Below, piece by piece: positions 1-5,735 of a DNA stretch of 8,173 nucleotides. A program made the translations under genes and the position numbers. Numbering within the stretch: the stretch's first letter is position 1; every line of letters begins with the position of its first letter. Under the pieces are notes generated by a model, which saw only the letters and a list, made by a program, of their open reading frames with translations, did no database searches and had not been told where the DNA came from. Source of the DNA: Mycobacterium sp. (GTDB lineage Bacteria > Actinomycetota > Actinomycetes > Mycobacteriales > Mycobacteriaceae); contig JAHBAP020000446.1 in NCBI GenBank assembly GCA_018500005.2, positions 1-8,173 of the forward strand, written 5' to 3'.

Positions 1-315
1 GCCAGGCGCCGACTCTGAGGAATTGGGCTTGGGCACCGCCGCCGCGGAAGGCTCGATCCGCGCTGTGCCGACCGACCGGGTACTCACGGTTGCGGCCGGT
101 CGGACCGACCCGGACGCGCTGTGGCGATCGACTCGGGCACTGGATCCTGCGGCGCGCCGCGGCGTGGACGCCGAACGCTCGGCGCTTGTCGAGTCCGCGC
201 CGTCACGGGCGGTGTCCGCCGAAGCCGGCGCCGAAACGGCGAGGCTGATGACCGCACCCGCACCCAGCGCCACCGCCAGGCCGCCCACACGTCCGATAAA
301 TCCAGCTGCCGTCAT
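1..315 (-). CDS. Secreted/cell-envelope protein with signal peptide, N-terminal fragment (runs off left edge)
   Basis: An open frame without a stop runs from an ATG at 313-315 to the left edge, giving 105 residues of a longer protein. Residues 1-33 look like a Sec signal peptide: a short basic start (MTAAGFIGRVGG), a hydrophobic Ala/Val/Leu core (about 12-28) and an Ala-Ser-Ala cleavage site before Asp34. The rest (34-105) is a low-complexity Ser/Ala/Thr/Arg/Pro stretch with no recognisable domain, probably a disordered linker. From memory, a similar leader (a GRVGGLAVALG-like core) heads several large modular mycobacterial secreted proteins (Ig-like repeat or hydrolase domains). A long protein is therefore likely, but its function lies outside the window. 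A good ribosome site (AGGGGAG, 7 nt before the ATG) supports the start. The gene follows the rhodanese in the same direction with a 100-bp gap, and has a possible promoter of its own. Confidence 0.75.
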   Translation of the reverse strand, partial: MTAAGFIGRVGGLAVALGAGAVISLAVSAPASADTARDGADSTSAERSASTPRRAAGSSARVDRHSASGSVRPAATVSTRSVGTARIEPSAAAVPKPNSSESAPG

Positions 316-322
316 CTCTGCA

Positions 323-329
323 CTCCCCT
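323..329 (-). promoter_or_regulatory. Ribosome binding site of the left-edge secreted protein
   Basis: AGGGGAG on the minus strand lies 7 nt before the ATG at 315. It fixes the start of a gene that is otherwise seen only as a fragment. The 3' arm of a 6-bp inverted repeat (328-333 with 348-353) touches this site. Confidence 0.6.
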
Positions 330-351
330 GCCAGCCTCGATCTGCGTTGGC

Positions 352-357
352 AGCATA
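352..357 (-). promoter_or_regulatory. Possible -10 element for the left-edge secreted protein
   Basis: TATGCT on the minus strand matches the mycobacterial TANNNT -10 pattern and would give a leader of about 30 nt. I see no good -35 hexamer at the usual spacing, so this is only a candidate. Confidence 0.3.
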
Positions 358-390
358 GCGTGGCAACCCCGCCGTCGGCCGCACGCTCGA

Positions 391-400
391 CGGTCGACCG
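391..400. repeat. 10-bp perfect palindrome between rhodanese and secreted-protein genes
   Basis: CGGTCGACCG reads the same on both strands and sits 16 bases past the rhodanese stop codon. It could be a protein-binding site or part of a weak hairpin. It is not followed by a T-run on either strand, so it is not a classical terminator. GC-rich palindromes of this length also arise by chance. Confidence 0.35.
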
Positions 401-415
401 GAACAGCAACACCGC

Positions 416-1276
416 TCAGCCGTGCTCGGTGCCGGTTCGGTGGGGGCGGTTCTCAGCACTCCACTGCGACCACGATCCTGGAAACAGCGCACCGACCACT
501 CCGGCCGCGTTCAGTGCGGCGAGTACCACCGAGGCGGTGACCCCGGAACCGCAATACACCGCAATCCCATCGGACTGGTCGATCCCGGACTTCTCCAGCA
601 GGGCCGCGATCGCCGACTCCATCTGGAAGACGCCGTTTTCGTCCAGCATGGCGGTGGCCGGGAGATTCCGGGCGCCGGGAATGTGGCCGGCCACCGGATC
701 CATCGGTTCGACCTCACCGCGGTAACGCTCCGGCGCCCGGGCGTCAAGCACCGTCCCCGCCGAACCCTCCGCGATCTGCTCAGCGGTGAGTGTCGCGGCC
801 GCGCCGCTGTAGAGATTCTCGTGGACGACCCTGATATCGCCGGGCGGCACATCCACCGCCCCGGTCTGCAGATCTCCCCCGGCACCGGTCCAGGCCGACA
901 GGCCGCCGTCGAGAATGCGCACATCGGAAAGCCCGGCGGCGGTCAGGACCCACCAGGCGCGACTGGACCCGGCACGGTTCCAGTCGTCGTAGACGACGAC
1001 GGGGCGGCCCTGGTCGATCCCCCAGCGACGGGCGGCCGCCTGGATCGCCGAACCGGAGGGAAGTGGGTGGCGGCCCAGACCGGTGCGGGTGTGGTCGCTC
1101 AACTCGTCCTCCAGCGAGACGTACACCGCGCCCGGCAGATGCCCGGCCAGATAGTCCTCGCGTCCGTCCGGCTTGTCCAGTCGCCAGCGCACGTCGAGGA
1201 TCGCCGGAGCCTCGCCCTCCCGGAGTTGCCGCCTGAGTTGTTCGGCAGTGATCAGGACGCCGTCGCGCGTGCTCAC
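416..1276 (-). CDS. sseB: Two-domain rhodanese: thiosulfate/3-mercaptopyruvate sulfurtransferase, SseB type
   Basis: The 286-residue protein transfers a sulfane sulfur from a thiol donor to an acceptor such as cyanide or thioredoxin, in the cytoplasm. It has two rhodanese domains. The N-terminal one (about 8-135) has Asp-Asp at 97-98 where a catalytic Cys would be, plus the usual ILDGGLSAW end (121-129), so it is structural. The C-terminal one (about 160-275) carries the active loop CGSGVT with catalytic Cys242, preceded by AGHIPGARN (196-204) and followed by the typical PGSW (266-269). CG-S-GVT loops are usual in mercaptopyruvate/thiosulfate sulfurtransferases. The frame stays open upstream to 1399. 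I chose the GTG at 1276 because it overlaps the hydrolase stop in a GTGA and because homology to family N-termini begins just after it. No strong ribosome site precedes it, so translation probably depends on coupling. The symbol is given from remembered similarity to M. tuberculosis SseB (Rv2291); the donor substrate is not determined by sequence. Confidence 0.88.
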   Translation of the reverse strand: MSTRDGVLITAEQLRRQLREGEAPAILDVRWRLDKPDGREDYLAGHLPGAVYVSLEDELSDHTRTGLGRHPLPSGSAIQAAARRWGIDQGRPVVVYDDWNRAGSSRAWWVLTAAGLSDVRILDGGLSAWTGAGGDLQTGAVDVPPGDIRVVHENLYSGAAATLTAEQIAEGSAGTVLDARAPERYRGEVEPMDPVAGHIPGARNLPATAMLDENGVFQMESAIAALLEKSGIDQSDGIAVYCGSGVTASVVLAALNAAGVVGALFPGSWSQWSAENRPHRTGTEHG

Positions 1277-1929
1277 TGCCGCACCGCGATCGGGGTCAGA
1301 TGGTCGCTGAACCACTGCCGTGCCAGTTCGGCAACCTGTTCCAGCGTTCCGGGTTCCTCGAACAGGTGGGTGGCGCCAGCCACGACGGCGATCTGGCATT
1401 CGGCTGTCATCGCCGCGGCGGCGACTCTATTGAGGTCCAGAACCTCGGGGTCACGGCTGCCGACGATCAGCAGCGTGGCGGCGCGGACATCACCGAGGAA
1501 GTTCGCGGCCAGATCCGGTCGCCCGCCGCGGGAGACGACGGCGAACACCTCGGTCTCGGCGGCGGCCCGCAATGCCGCACCGGCACCGGTGCTGGCCCCG
1601 AAGTATCCGACCGGCAAGCCCGCGGCGCCGTCGGCGGTGCGCAGCCACTCGGTGACGCCGACCAGCCTGGCCGACAGCAGGGCGATGTCGAAAACATTCG
1701 CCCGATCGCGTTCCTCGGCATCGGTGAGCAGATCGAACAACAGCGTCGCAAGACCGGCCGACTGCAGCACGCCGGCGACATAGCGGTTGCGTGGGCTGTG
1801 CCGACTGCTCCCGCTGCCGTGTGCGAAGACCACGATGCCGCGCGGGTGTGCGGGAATTGTCAGCCGACCCGCCACGGTGGCGCCGGCGGCATCCACCTTC
1901 ACCTCGTCGTCACGCAGGAACCCGTCCAT
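1273..1929 (-). CDS. Alpha/beta hydrolase, dienelactone-hydrolase-like
   Basis: The 218-residue cytoplasmic protein shows a complete alpha/beta-hydrolase layout. The first core strand and oxyanion region are IVVFAHGSGSSRHS (32-45). The nucleophile elbow is GASTG with Ser113. The acid residue is likely Asp160 in GSRDPEV, and the catalytic His188 lies in GATHLFEEPG. Length and motif spacing match the short dienelactone-hydrolase-like family that, in mycobacteria and other bacteria, occurs alone or fused to phosphoribosyltransferases. No fused domain is present here, and the natural ester or thioester substrate is unknown. The start at 1929 is well supported: it lies 18 bp after the thioesterase stop with a very strong ribosome site in between. 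The 3' end overlaps the rhodanese start by 4 bases, so the three minus-strand genes are probably one operon. Confidence 0.85.
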   Translation of the reverse strand: MDGFLRDDEVKVDAAGATVAGRLTIPAHPRGIVVFAHGSGSSRHSPRNRYVAGVLQSAGLATLLFDLLTDAEERDRANVFDIALLSARLVGVTEWLRTADGAAGLPVGYFGASTGAGAALRAAAETEVFAVVSRGGRPDLAANFLGDVRAATLLIVGSRDPEVLDLNRVAAAAMTAECQIAVVAGATHLFEEPGTLEQVAELARQWFSDHLTPIAVRQ

Positions 1930-1934
1930 GGCCT

Positions 1935-1944
1935 CTCCTCCCCC
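1935..1944 (-). promoter_or_regulatory. Strong ribosome binding site of the hydrolase gene
   Basis: GGGGGAGGAG on the minus strand ends 5 nt before the ATG at 1929. It fills most of the 18-bp gap between the thioesterase stop and the hydrolase start, and so decides the hydrolase start. Confidence 0.7.
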
Positions 1945-1947
1945 TGC

Positions 1948-2760
1948 TCAGACCCGGATGCCGGGAGCCGCTCCCGGACTGCCGAAGTCGATCTGGGCGG
2001 AGGGGTTGGCGATGGCGGTCACCATCGCCGTCCCGAACGCGCCGGCGTCGTCGAACAGGGTGGCCGCGCCCACCGCGACCCCGTCCGAGCACCAGTGCGA
2101 ATCCGCCTGTACGCCAATGTAATCCCCCAACGGCAGCCGCGACATTCCCACCGTCAGATCGCCGTTGATGTACCCGATCCCCCGCGTTCCCAGGTTGGTG
2201 ACCAGACTCGTCGCCTCGGCGGCGACGACGGCGCGCACGAACGCACTTGGCTGTTCTCCCTCGACGACGTCGAGGGTGCGGTGGTAGACACGCTTGCGGG
2301 CCTTGTTCTGATGGTCCGCGCCGGTGTCGCTCCATCCGGCCGCGTCGCTGCCGATGACATAGGCCGCCCCGCTGACCCCGGTGGGTGCGGCGAACGAGGA
2401 CACCGGCACCCACTCCTCGCCCGGCGGGGGTTCGCTCTGCCGGTACTGGACCAGGCCGGCCCGGGCGACGATGGTGCCGTCCTGGATCACCTCGCATTCG
2501 GAGGTACGGATCCGCCGACCGTCTCGGATGAGCCTGGTACGGATCTCGGTGGGTAACCGGCGTGCCGACTTGAACAGGTCGGCGGTCAGCCGCGCCGGTA
2601 GGAATCCCTCGATCCCGTAGCCGCGCTCGAGCGCTCGAGCCGCCAGGCCGACCACGGCCGGACCGTGCAGCGAGTCGTTACCCCAGCGGCTCAACGCGGA
2701 CTCGGTCGGGTGAAACGTTCCGTCGGACTCGACGAATAAGTGCGCGACGGGCCTGAACAC
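1948..2760 (-). CDS. Acyl-CoA thioesterase-like protein, double hotdog (TesB/4HBT_3-like)
   Basis: The 270-residue protein resembles actinobacterial double-hotdog thioesterase-like proteins, which hydrolyse or merely bind acyl-CoA thioesters in the cytoplasm. The N-terminal hotdog (about 5-110) has the helix segment NDSLHGPAVVGLAARALER (28-46), followed by FKSARRLPTEIRTRLIRDGRR (63-83) and a strand ending in VARAGLVQYR (98-107). The C-terminal hotdog (about 150-255) includes IGYINGDLTVGMSRLPLGDY (195-214), then QADSHWCSDGVAVG (218-231) and LFDDAGAFGTA (235-245). I cannot certify a catalytic Asp/Gln/Thr set by eye, so activity is inferred. The frame is open to 3075, but the upstream part overlaps the divergent MFS gene and is low quality. 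The first credible start is GTG at 2760, which matches the family N-terminus but has only a weak ribosome site (GAG directly adjacent). Codon 8 is TTA, rare in such DNA. This is the promoter-proximal gene of the operon with the hydrolase and rhodanese. Confidence 0.8.
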   Translation of the reverse strand: MFRPVAHLFVESDGTFHPTESALSRWGNDSLHGPAVVGLAARALERGYGIEGFLPARLTADLFKSARRLPTEIRTRLIRDGRRIRTSECEVIQDGTIVARAGLVQYRQSEPPPGEEWVPVSSFAAPTGVSGAAYVIGSDAAGWSDTGADHQNKARKRVYHRTLDVVEGEQPSAFVRAVVAAEATSLVTNLGTRGIGYINGDLTVGMSRLPLGDYIGVQADSHWCSDGVAVGAATLFDDAGAFGTAMVTAIANPSAQIDFGSPGAAPGIRV

Positions 2761-2832
2761 CTCGGCATCGTCGCACAGGCGACATAATCGGGCAGGGCCA
2801 GGAAGGCCTCGAATGCTGGGAAGGGATGCACG
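2761..2832. promoter_or_regulatory. Divergent intergenic region between thioesterase operon and MFS exporter
   Basis: These 72 bp must hold the promoters of both divergent transcripts, if the chosen starts are right. The only AT-rich run is CATAAT at 2783-2788, which can serve as a -10 for the exporter (leader about 38 nt). Read on the other strand it is ATTATG, a possible -10 for the thioesterase. No convincing -35 hexamer or long inverted repeat is visible. Shared sequence suggests coordinated or mutually exclusive transcription, which is an inference. Confidence 0.4.
2818..2825 (+). promoter_or_regulatory. Ribosome binding site of the MFS exporter gene
   Basis: GGGAAGGG is followed by 7 nt and then the GTG at 2833. 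It selects this start over the out-of-frame ATG at 2826, which lies too close to the site and opens only a shadow frame. Confidence 0.65.
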
Positions 2833-4290
2833 GTGGCGGATGTCGAGGTGCCGACGCCGCGCCGCACAGAGCGGTCCTCCCCCGGCCTCCTCGTCGCCAC
2901 CATGAGCGTGGTGGCTCTCACCGTGGCGGTCCTGCAGACCGGGGTGGTGCCGGTGCTGGCGGTGATGGCCCGTCAACTCGGTGTCTCCACCGTCGACGTG
3001 AGCTGGGTGGTGACGGCCACCCTGCTCGCCGCGGCGGCCAGCACCCCGCTGCTGGGCCGACTCGCAGACCTGCACGTCAAGAAGCGGGTGCTGCTGATGG
3101 TCCTGGCACTGGTGCTCGCCGGTTCGGTGCTGGGAGCCGTCACCTCGTCGCTGCCACTCCTGATCGTCGCGAGGGTGTTGCAGGGAGCGTCGTTTGCGCT
3201 GTACCCGATCGGTGTGTCCATCCTGCGGGAGGAGTTGCCGGCCGATCGCCTGATGGGTGCGATGGCGGTGCTATCCGGGGTTCTCGGCTTCGGCGGCGGC
3301 ATGGGTTTGGTGATCACCGGTCTGTTGATGCGTGGCGACGCCGGCTACCACCGGGTGTTCTGGTTCACGACGGCCTTCGTGGTGGTGGTGATCATCGCGG
3401 TTCTCGCCGTCATCCCCAGCCGTCCCCGCGCCGCCAGTGGGACCGTGGACTGGGCCGGCGCGGCGGGTCTGGCCGCCGGGTTGTCCGGCCTGTTGCTGGC
3501 CACCACCCAGGGTCATGTCTGGGGGTGGACGTCGGTGCGGACGACGGCGGCGTGGATTGGCGGTGCCGGACTGCTGGCCCTCTGGTGGTGGTGGGAGCGA
3601 CGGTGCACCCAACCGCTGGTCTCGACCGCGATGCTCACCCGGCGACCGATCCTGTTGACCAATATCGCCACGGTGGCCGTGGGCATGGGTCTGTACTTCG
3701 CCTTCCTCGGGCTCACCGGGTTGGTGCAGGCGCCGACCTCGACGGGATACGGGTTCGGCGCCACGGTGCTGCAAGCCAGTGCCGGATACTTGTTGCCCGG
3801 GGCCCTGGCCGGTTTCCTCACCGCACTGGTGAGCGGCCGCTACATCGACCGCTACGGCGCACGGCCCGTGCTGATCGCCGGCGCCGCACTCGGCGTCCTC
3901 GGCTTCGCTCTGCTCGCGCTCGCACACGCCACCGCCTGGCAGGTCATCCTGGCCAGCTTGCTGGTCAACGCCTACATCAGCCTGGCCTACGGGGCACTGC
4001 CGGCCCTGGTGATCGGCGAGGTCGAGGTGAACGAGACTGGCGTCGCCACGAGCATCAACGCGATCGCTCGCACGGTGGGCGCCGCACTGGCCGCCGCGAT
4101 CGTGGCGGTGCTGCTGAGCCGCCACCCCGGGGGCTACCCCCCGGGGAGCAGCTATACCCCCGTTTTCGTGCTCGGCGCGGGGGCAGCCGTCATCGGGATG
4201 GTGCTGATCGCCGCGAGCAATCCACGGCTGCGCGCGGTCTCCTCGGGAGAACTCAGCGACTCACGTGCGATGAACCACGAGTGGGGCTAG
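2833..4290 (+). CDS. MFS drug/metabolite exporter, DHA2 (EmrB/QacA, 14-helix) type
   Basis: The 485-residue inner-membrane protein is a probable proton-driven efflux transporter. Hydrophobicity read by eye gives about 14 helices (roughly 19-46, 56-80, 86-103, 107-131, 143-166, 175-195, 206-226, 238-252, 272-298, 312-336, 344-364, 366-395, 405-428, 441-462), as in the DHA2 family. Family motifs are visible: motif A GRLADLHVKKR (75-85), motif B with Arg114 in RVLQGAS (114-120), and an antiporter motif C variant GVLGFGGGMGLVITG (149-163) that lacks the usual proline. A motif-A copy, GRYIDRYGARP (335-345), marks the second half. The GTG start is chosen because of the GGGAAGGG site. It is divergent from the thioesterase operon, so its cargo may relate to those enzymes, but the substrate cannot be read from sequence. 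The last four bases are shared with the convergent channel gene. A strong hairpin lies in the codons for residues 431-438, between helices 13 and 14. Confidence 0.9.
   Translation: MADVEVPTPRRTERSSPGLLVATMSVVALTVAVLQTGVVPVLAVMARQLGVSTVDVSWVVTATLLAAAASTPLLGRLADLHVKKRVLLMVLALVLAGSVLGAVTSSLPLLIVARVLQGASFALYPIGVSILREELPADRLMGAMAVLSGVLGFGGGMGLVITGLLMRGDAGYHRVFWFTTAFVVVVIIAVLAVIPSRPRAASGTVDWAGAAGLAAGLSGLLLATTQGHVWGWTSVRTTAAWIGGAGLLALWWWWERRCTQPLVSTAMLTRRPILLTNIATVAVGMGLYFAFLGLTGLVQAPTSTGYGFGATVLQASAGYLLPGALAGFLTALVSGRYIDRYGARPVLIAGAALGVLGFALLALAHATAWQVILASLLVNAYISLAYGALPALVIGEVEVNETGVATSINAIARTVGAALAAAIVAVLLSRHPGGYPPGSSYTPVFVLGAGAAVIGMVLIAASNPRLRAVSSGELSDSRAMNHEWG
4125..4146. repeat. 9-bp perfect GC hairpin inside the 3' part of the MFS gene
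   Basis: The arms 4125-4133 (CCCCGGGGG) and 4138-4146 (CCCCCGGGG) pair perfectly around a 4-base loop, CTAC. It encodes a Gly/Pro-rich loop of the exporter. It lies about 140 bases beyond the stop of the convergent channel gene, so it could act as a U-less terminator for that transcript. No T-run follows on either strand. Confidence 0.5.
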
Positions 4291-5735
4291 ATATCCGGGT
4301 AGGGGTCCGCGGTCCCCGTGGGCTCGCCCGGGTCGGCGGTTTCGGCGAGTGCCCGCACCACCGAGGCCCGGCGTTCGTCGATGGAGCGGCCGAACTCCTG
4401 CAGCAGCAACGGGTTCTTCTGCACGACCCGTTCGATCGCCTCGCGTTCGACCCGAATCAGGGTGACCTCGTCGTAGGCGAAAGAGGAGCCGGTGACCGGA
4501 TGCCGGATCAGCATGGACTGCCCCAGGTAGGCGCCTGATTCCAGTGTCCCAATCTCGGTCCGGGTGCCGTCTTCGGCATCTGCGGTCAGCAGCACGGTTC
4601 CGGAGATGACGAACTGCATCGCCTCGGGCACGGCGCCGGTGGCCAGGATGAGTTCACCCGCTCCGTAGCACTCGATCGTCGCGTGCGGAGCCATCTCCTC
4701 CTGCTGCTGACCGTTGAGTCGAAGGGTGGGTGCCACAACGGTCCGGATGGCCGACTTGATCGCGTCGGGATCGTGGAACGCGTCGTCGGCCTCGTCGAGA
4801 TGCAGGCCCGCGCGGCGTGCGGCGTACCAGATCCAGCGCCGGAAGTTGGCCTCGGCGTCACCGTCGTCACCGGGTGAGCGCAGCGGAATCTTGGTGCGGT
4901 ACTTCAGATCCCCGATTGGAACGGCGATCGGCGTCAGGTCGGGGTGACACTGCGGCAGCCCTGATGCCACTCGGACCAGCATGTCGCACACCTGGTCTGG
5001 ATGGTCCTCGAGGGCGAAGACGCTGACGACCCGGGTGGCATACTGCCCGACCGGCCGGCTCATGTTGGTGAACGCCGCCCCGGCCAGCACCGAGTTGGGC
5101 GTGATCAGCACACCCTGGGAGGTCTCGAGATGGACTGCGCGCCAGTTGACTTCGATGACGCGGCCGGAGGCCTTGGGGGTGTCGATCCAGTCGCCGATGC
5201 GAAACGGCTGTTCGAACAGCATCAGCAGACCGGAGATGATCTGCCCCACGGAGTTCTGCAGCGTAAGGCCGATGACGATCGAGCCGATCCCGAGGGCGGT
5301 GAACAGACCCCCGACGTTGGCGCCCCAGATGTAGGCGAAGATCAACGCGATCCCGATGGCGATCAGCGCAAACCGGGCCACATCGAGGAAGATCGCCGGC
5401 ATGCGGCGACGCCAACTGGTCTCCGGTGCGCTGGCGAACAACGAGGCCTTGATCCCGGACAGCATCAGCAGCAGCACCACAGTCGCTACCAGAGTGCCGA
5501 CGATGCGCACCGGTGTGGACCCGGCCGGCATCTGGGTGGCGCCGATCATCGCCATCAGCAGCGCGCCCAGTGGCAACAGGTAGTTGCGTAGCAGGCTGAC
5601 CGGCCCGATCAGGCTGCTTCCCTTGCGGCGCAACGTGTGCTGCCACTCGGTGAGCGCGATCAACAACACCGGAAGGCCGATCGCGATGCCGACCGCCCAG
5701 TAGAACCAGGGCGCCGCCAGTACGTCGGAGATCAC
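4287..5735 (-). CDS. MscS-family mechanosensitive channel with C-terminal cyclic-nucleotide-binding domain (Rv2434c-like)
   Basis: The 482-residue membrane protein combines an MscS channel with a cNMP-binding fold. Hydrophobic helices lie at about 11-28, 51-68, 76-95 and 116-137. The pore-lining MscS helix and its extension follow (143-171: LFTALGIGSIVIGLTLQNSV then GQIISGLLML). The beta domain begins with FEQPFRIGDWID (174-185) and contains ITPNSVLAGAAFTNMSRP (211-228). A mixed cytoplasmic domain runs to about 335, and a cNMP-binding domain covers about 345-455 (GELILATG at 360-367, FVISGTVLL at 375-383). Its phosphate-binding cassette is atypical: Gln406 replaces the usual Glu and Val414 the Arg that contacts the cyclic phosphate. 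The domain may therefore bind another ligand or none. Start is GTG at 5735, sharing GTGA with the cyclase stop; a GGAG lies 5 nt upstream. From memory, the neighbour order and about 480-residue length match M. tuberculosis Rv2434c. The role is probably ligand- or tension-gated ion flux. Confidence 0.9.
   Translation of the reverse strand: MISDVLAAPWFYWAVGIAIGLPVLLIALTEWQHTLRRKGSSLIGPVSLLRNYLLPLGALLMAMIGATQMPAGSTPVRIVGTLVATVVLLLMLSGIKASLFASAPETSWRRRMPAIFLDVARFALIAIGIALIFAYIWGANVGGLFTALGIGSIVIGLTLQNSVGQIISGLLMLFEQPFRIGDWIDTPKASGRVIEVNWRAVHLETSQGVLITPNSVLAGAAFTNMSRPVGQYATRVVSVFALEDHPDQVCDMLVRVASGLPQCHPDLTPIAVPIGDLKYRTKIPLRSPGDDGDAEANFRRWIWYAARRAGLHLDEADDAFHDPDAIKSAIRTVVAPTLRLNGQQQEEMAPHATIECYGAGELILATGAVPEAMQFVISGTVLLTADAEDGTRTEIGTLESGAYLGQSMLIRHPVTGSSFAYDEVTLIRVEREAIERVVQKNPLLLQEFGRSIDERRASVVRALAETADPGEPTGTADPYPDI

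Noticed and set aside
371..415. Classical intrinsic terminator after the rhodanese gene
   Set aside because: GC-rich inverted repeats are present, but no T-run follows and the stems are short.
1277..1399. Extension of the rhodanese to an ATG at 1399
   Set aside because: The extra 41 residues lie inside the hydrolase gene, are Arg/Pro/Gly-rich, and have no family similarity. GTG 1276 with its GTGA overlap is the better start.
1300..2556. Long plus-strand frames across the hydrolase and thioesterase genes (also 422-1783)
   Set aside because: They are antisense shadows of genes with intact motifs and have no recognisable domains or ribosome sites.
2761..3075. Extension of the thioesterase to an ATG at 3075
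   Set aside because: It would run far into the divergent exporter gene, and the added sequence is His/Gly/Arg-rich shadow translation.
2826..4538. A 570-codon plus-strand frame starting at ATG 2826
   Set aside because: Its product is Arg/Gly-rich with no membrane or domain pattern, while the frame at 2833 encodes a clear transporter. The ATG also sits too close to the ribosome site.
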